Positions 62,775 to 64,000 of a stretch of DNA of 64,000 nucleotides are shown here, one piece after another. This stretch comes from DALYDD01 sp031973395 (GTDB taxonomy: Bacteria > Patescibacteriota > Minisyncoccia > Phycocordibacterales > CAIZLB01), in contig DALYDD010000005.1 in assembly GCA_031973395.1 (NCBI GenBank), forward strand, positions 1-64,000. The letters are read 5' to 3'. Both the position numbers and the translations under genes were made by a program. A model generated the notes under the pieces. It was not told the DNA's origin. It saw only the letters and a program-made list of their open reading frames with translations, and made no database searches. Each line of letters opens with the position of its first letter. Positions within the stretch are counted from its first letter, which is position 1.

Positions 62775-63488
62775 CTATTTAAACTTGCGCAATTTTGGCT
62801 TCCATTCTACGAAATTCCCTGCTTTCATCTCCATCTTGTCGGCATTGCGAATATACTTGAGATTCTTTTTTGGAAAAAGATCATGGTGCGGCACTGCATC
62901 AATGATGCGCGGCAAATCCCAGAGCCCCTCGTCTCCTGTTACCCAATTCATGTCTTTGCCGAGTTTATGTGTATGCAAAAAACGCAGATCTATCGGATCA
63001 GAATATTTGCGCAAAGTTCTTCGTCCAGTTTTCGGCAGAAAATATTCATGGAAATATGATGCAGCCAATTCTCGTACAGAAAGATAGATTGGATCTCGAT
63101 ATCGAACAGTTGCATGGTTTGTCTTGCTAATGGCTCCCCATCGCCCACCGCGCTTATATAGAGTAACAACATGATCAATATCAGGGAGATCCACTTTGAA
63201 ATCCATGATGAGAGGTGTCTCGCCATTCACATAGAACGCCAATGCCGCAACCAAAGCCCCCTCCAGACAATGTGCGGTCTTATTCTGTAAAACATATCGC
63301 ACAGATCTATAGGTCTCGCCCTTTTCCTCATGATTAAAAGGCAAAGTGTCCAAAAACTTCTGAATCTTAATAGGGGTATTGAGCCGTTTCAAAAACTGAA
63401 TTTCTTTTTTTGTGAGGGTCGCAACCAATTGCGATAGTTGCAATGGTTTCGTCCCGGTCTTCGTCTTTGTTTTTGTTATTCGTGCCAT
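62775..63488 (-). CDS. Transglutaminase-like protein
   Basis: 237 residues. NKTAHCLEGALVAALAFYVNG supplies a Cys, and DLPDIDHVVTLYKRGGRWGAISKTNH a His followed by a likely acidic residue about 15-20 later. This is the catalytic order of transglutaminase-fold cysteine peptidases. Basic N- and C-termini suggest nucleic-acid or wall contact. No signal peptide. Function unknown. Confidence 0.7.
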   Translation of the reverse strand: MARITKTKTKTGTKPLQLSQLVATLTKKEIQFLKRLNTPIKIQKFLDTLPFNHEEKGETYRSVRYVLQNKTAHCLEGALVAALAFYVNGETPLIMDFKVDLPDIDHVVTLYKRGGRWGAISKTNHATVRYRDPIYLSVRELAASYFHEYFLPKTGRRTLRKYSDPIDLRFLHTHKLGKDMNWVTGDEGLWDLPRIIDAVPHHDLFPKKNLKYIRNADKMEMKAGNFVEWKPKLRKFK

Positions 63489-63524
63489 AGAGCGTGGCTC
63501 TATTTTAGCATTTTCACGTATATG

Positions 63525-64000
63525 TTACGAAGCGAGTTCGGTGTTTTTTGTCACTTCATCAACCAGGCTCTTTGGTCCAAATACCAGAACGCCGAGATGT
63601 TCAACATCCGCAAATTTTTTCTGCTTTGTCGCCTCAATCACTTTTTTATCATTTGTTGTCTCAAGCATTTCGCGCGTGAATTCAGAAACTTCCAAACCGT
63701 TCGTGAGTGCATGCTCAATGATGCTTTTCATTTCTTTATTATCCTTTGCCTCTTTGATCATGATGGCATGTTTAATATTGAGGAAAATTTGCTTCTCATC
63801 TTCAGTGTCAATTTTGTCCTGCAAAAAGAGTTTCTGGTCTGTACGATGACCGAAAGCCGCAGTCAAATGTGCCACTGCATTGAGTTTTTGCCACTGAAGC
63901 ATTTCCGCACCAGCATTTAGAACAACAGCCGCATAACGATTTTCTTTAGCTGTTTTACCTGCGCCTTTAGCAGCAACCTTATCAGCACCGGCAGTATCTT
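63525..64000 (-). CDS. DUF2000-like protein, cut by the window edge
   Basis: The frame is open to the right edge, so the N-terminus lies outside. The visible 158 residues include KENRYAAVVLNAGAEMLQWQKLNAVAHLTAAFG and later HLGVLVFGPKSLVDEVTKN, the DUF2000 pattern. An Ala/Lys/Gly-rich stretch (KDTAGADKVAAKGAGKTA) precedes it. ATG 63902 is internal to the domain and not the start. Function unknown. Confidence 0.75.
   Translation of the reverse strand, partial: DTAGADKVAAKGAGKTAKENRYAAVVLNAGAEMLQWQKLNAVAHLTAAFGHRTDQKLFLQDKIDTEDEKQIFLNIKHAIMIKEAKDNKEMKSIIEHALTNGLEVSEFTREMLETTNDKKVIEATKQKKFADVEHLGVLVFGPKSLVDEVTKNTELAS

Noticed and set aside
1..64000. CRISPR array, insertion sequence or prophage
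   Set aside because: No spaced identical repeats, no transposase or integrase motif and no phage structural gene were seen on either strand.

Overview
The window reads as one scaffolded contig from an ultra-small bacterium of the Candidate Phyla Radiation, most likely a Parcubacteria/Patescibacteria lineage. The reasons are the short archaeal-type AspRS, many small membrane proteins of unknown function, a peptidoglycan toolkit, few biosynthetic genes, and six 10-N assembly gaps (9526, 16213, 45430, 47634, 51600, 53346). No lineage marker such as 16S rRNA is present, so the placement is inference.

Layout. 0.3-6.4 kb: an acyl-ACP-reductase-like dehydrogenase, a sensor kinase, trpS and aspS. 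6.5-8.3 kb: an ABC exporter. 8.6-15.4 kb: scpA, scpB, a D,D-carboxypeptidase, mraY, ftsW, an unknown secreted protein and murG. 16-22.6 kb: gltX, an M23 peptidase and asnB. 23-26 kb: unknown single-gene cassettes. 26-36 kb: a transglycosylase, rpmA, rplI, ctpA, cysS, dnaB, recR and rplU. 36-41 kb: a nucleotidyltransferase, a secreted beta-propeller and rmuC. 41-45.5 kb: nrdB and nrdA. 45.8-50 kb: small or unknown genes, yqeY, marR and a methyltransferase. 50-57 kb: two related surface proteins, two broken genes and capA. 57.7-58.7 kb: a predicted cyclodipeptide synthase, a tRNA-like structured RNA and tRNA-Glu. 58.8-62.4 kb: ftsI, ftsL, rsmH and mraZ. 62.8-64 kb: a transglutaminase-like protein and a DUF2000 protein cut by the window edge.

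Two kinds of gene organisation are interleaved. Housekeeping genes usually have a -10 box (TATAAT or TAAAAT) only 6-10 nt before the ATG and no Shine-Dalgarno, which predicts leaderless mRNAs. About ten unknown, visibly GC-richer genes are solitary cassettes. Most have a recognisable -10, and five have a TTGACW -35 at 17-19 bp. Their leaders run from tens of bases to over 100, and most end in a strong GC-rich terminator.

The most unusual features are: the cyclodipeptide synthase next to a tRNA-Glu and a 140-nt RNA closed by a tRNA-Glu-like acceptor stem; a repeated, coding-like core inside long inverted repeats anchored on the stop codons of rplI and dnaB; a wider set of hairpins whose 5' arm holds the stop codon; and a class I ribonucleotide reductase whose NrdB has Phe at the radical-Tyr site and whose NrdA redox tail lies in another frame.
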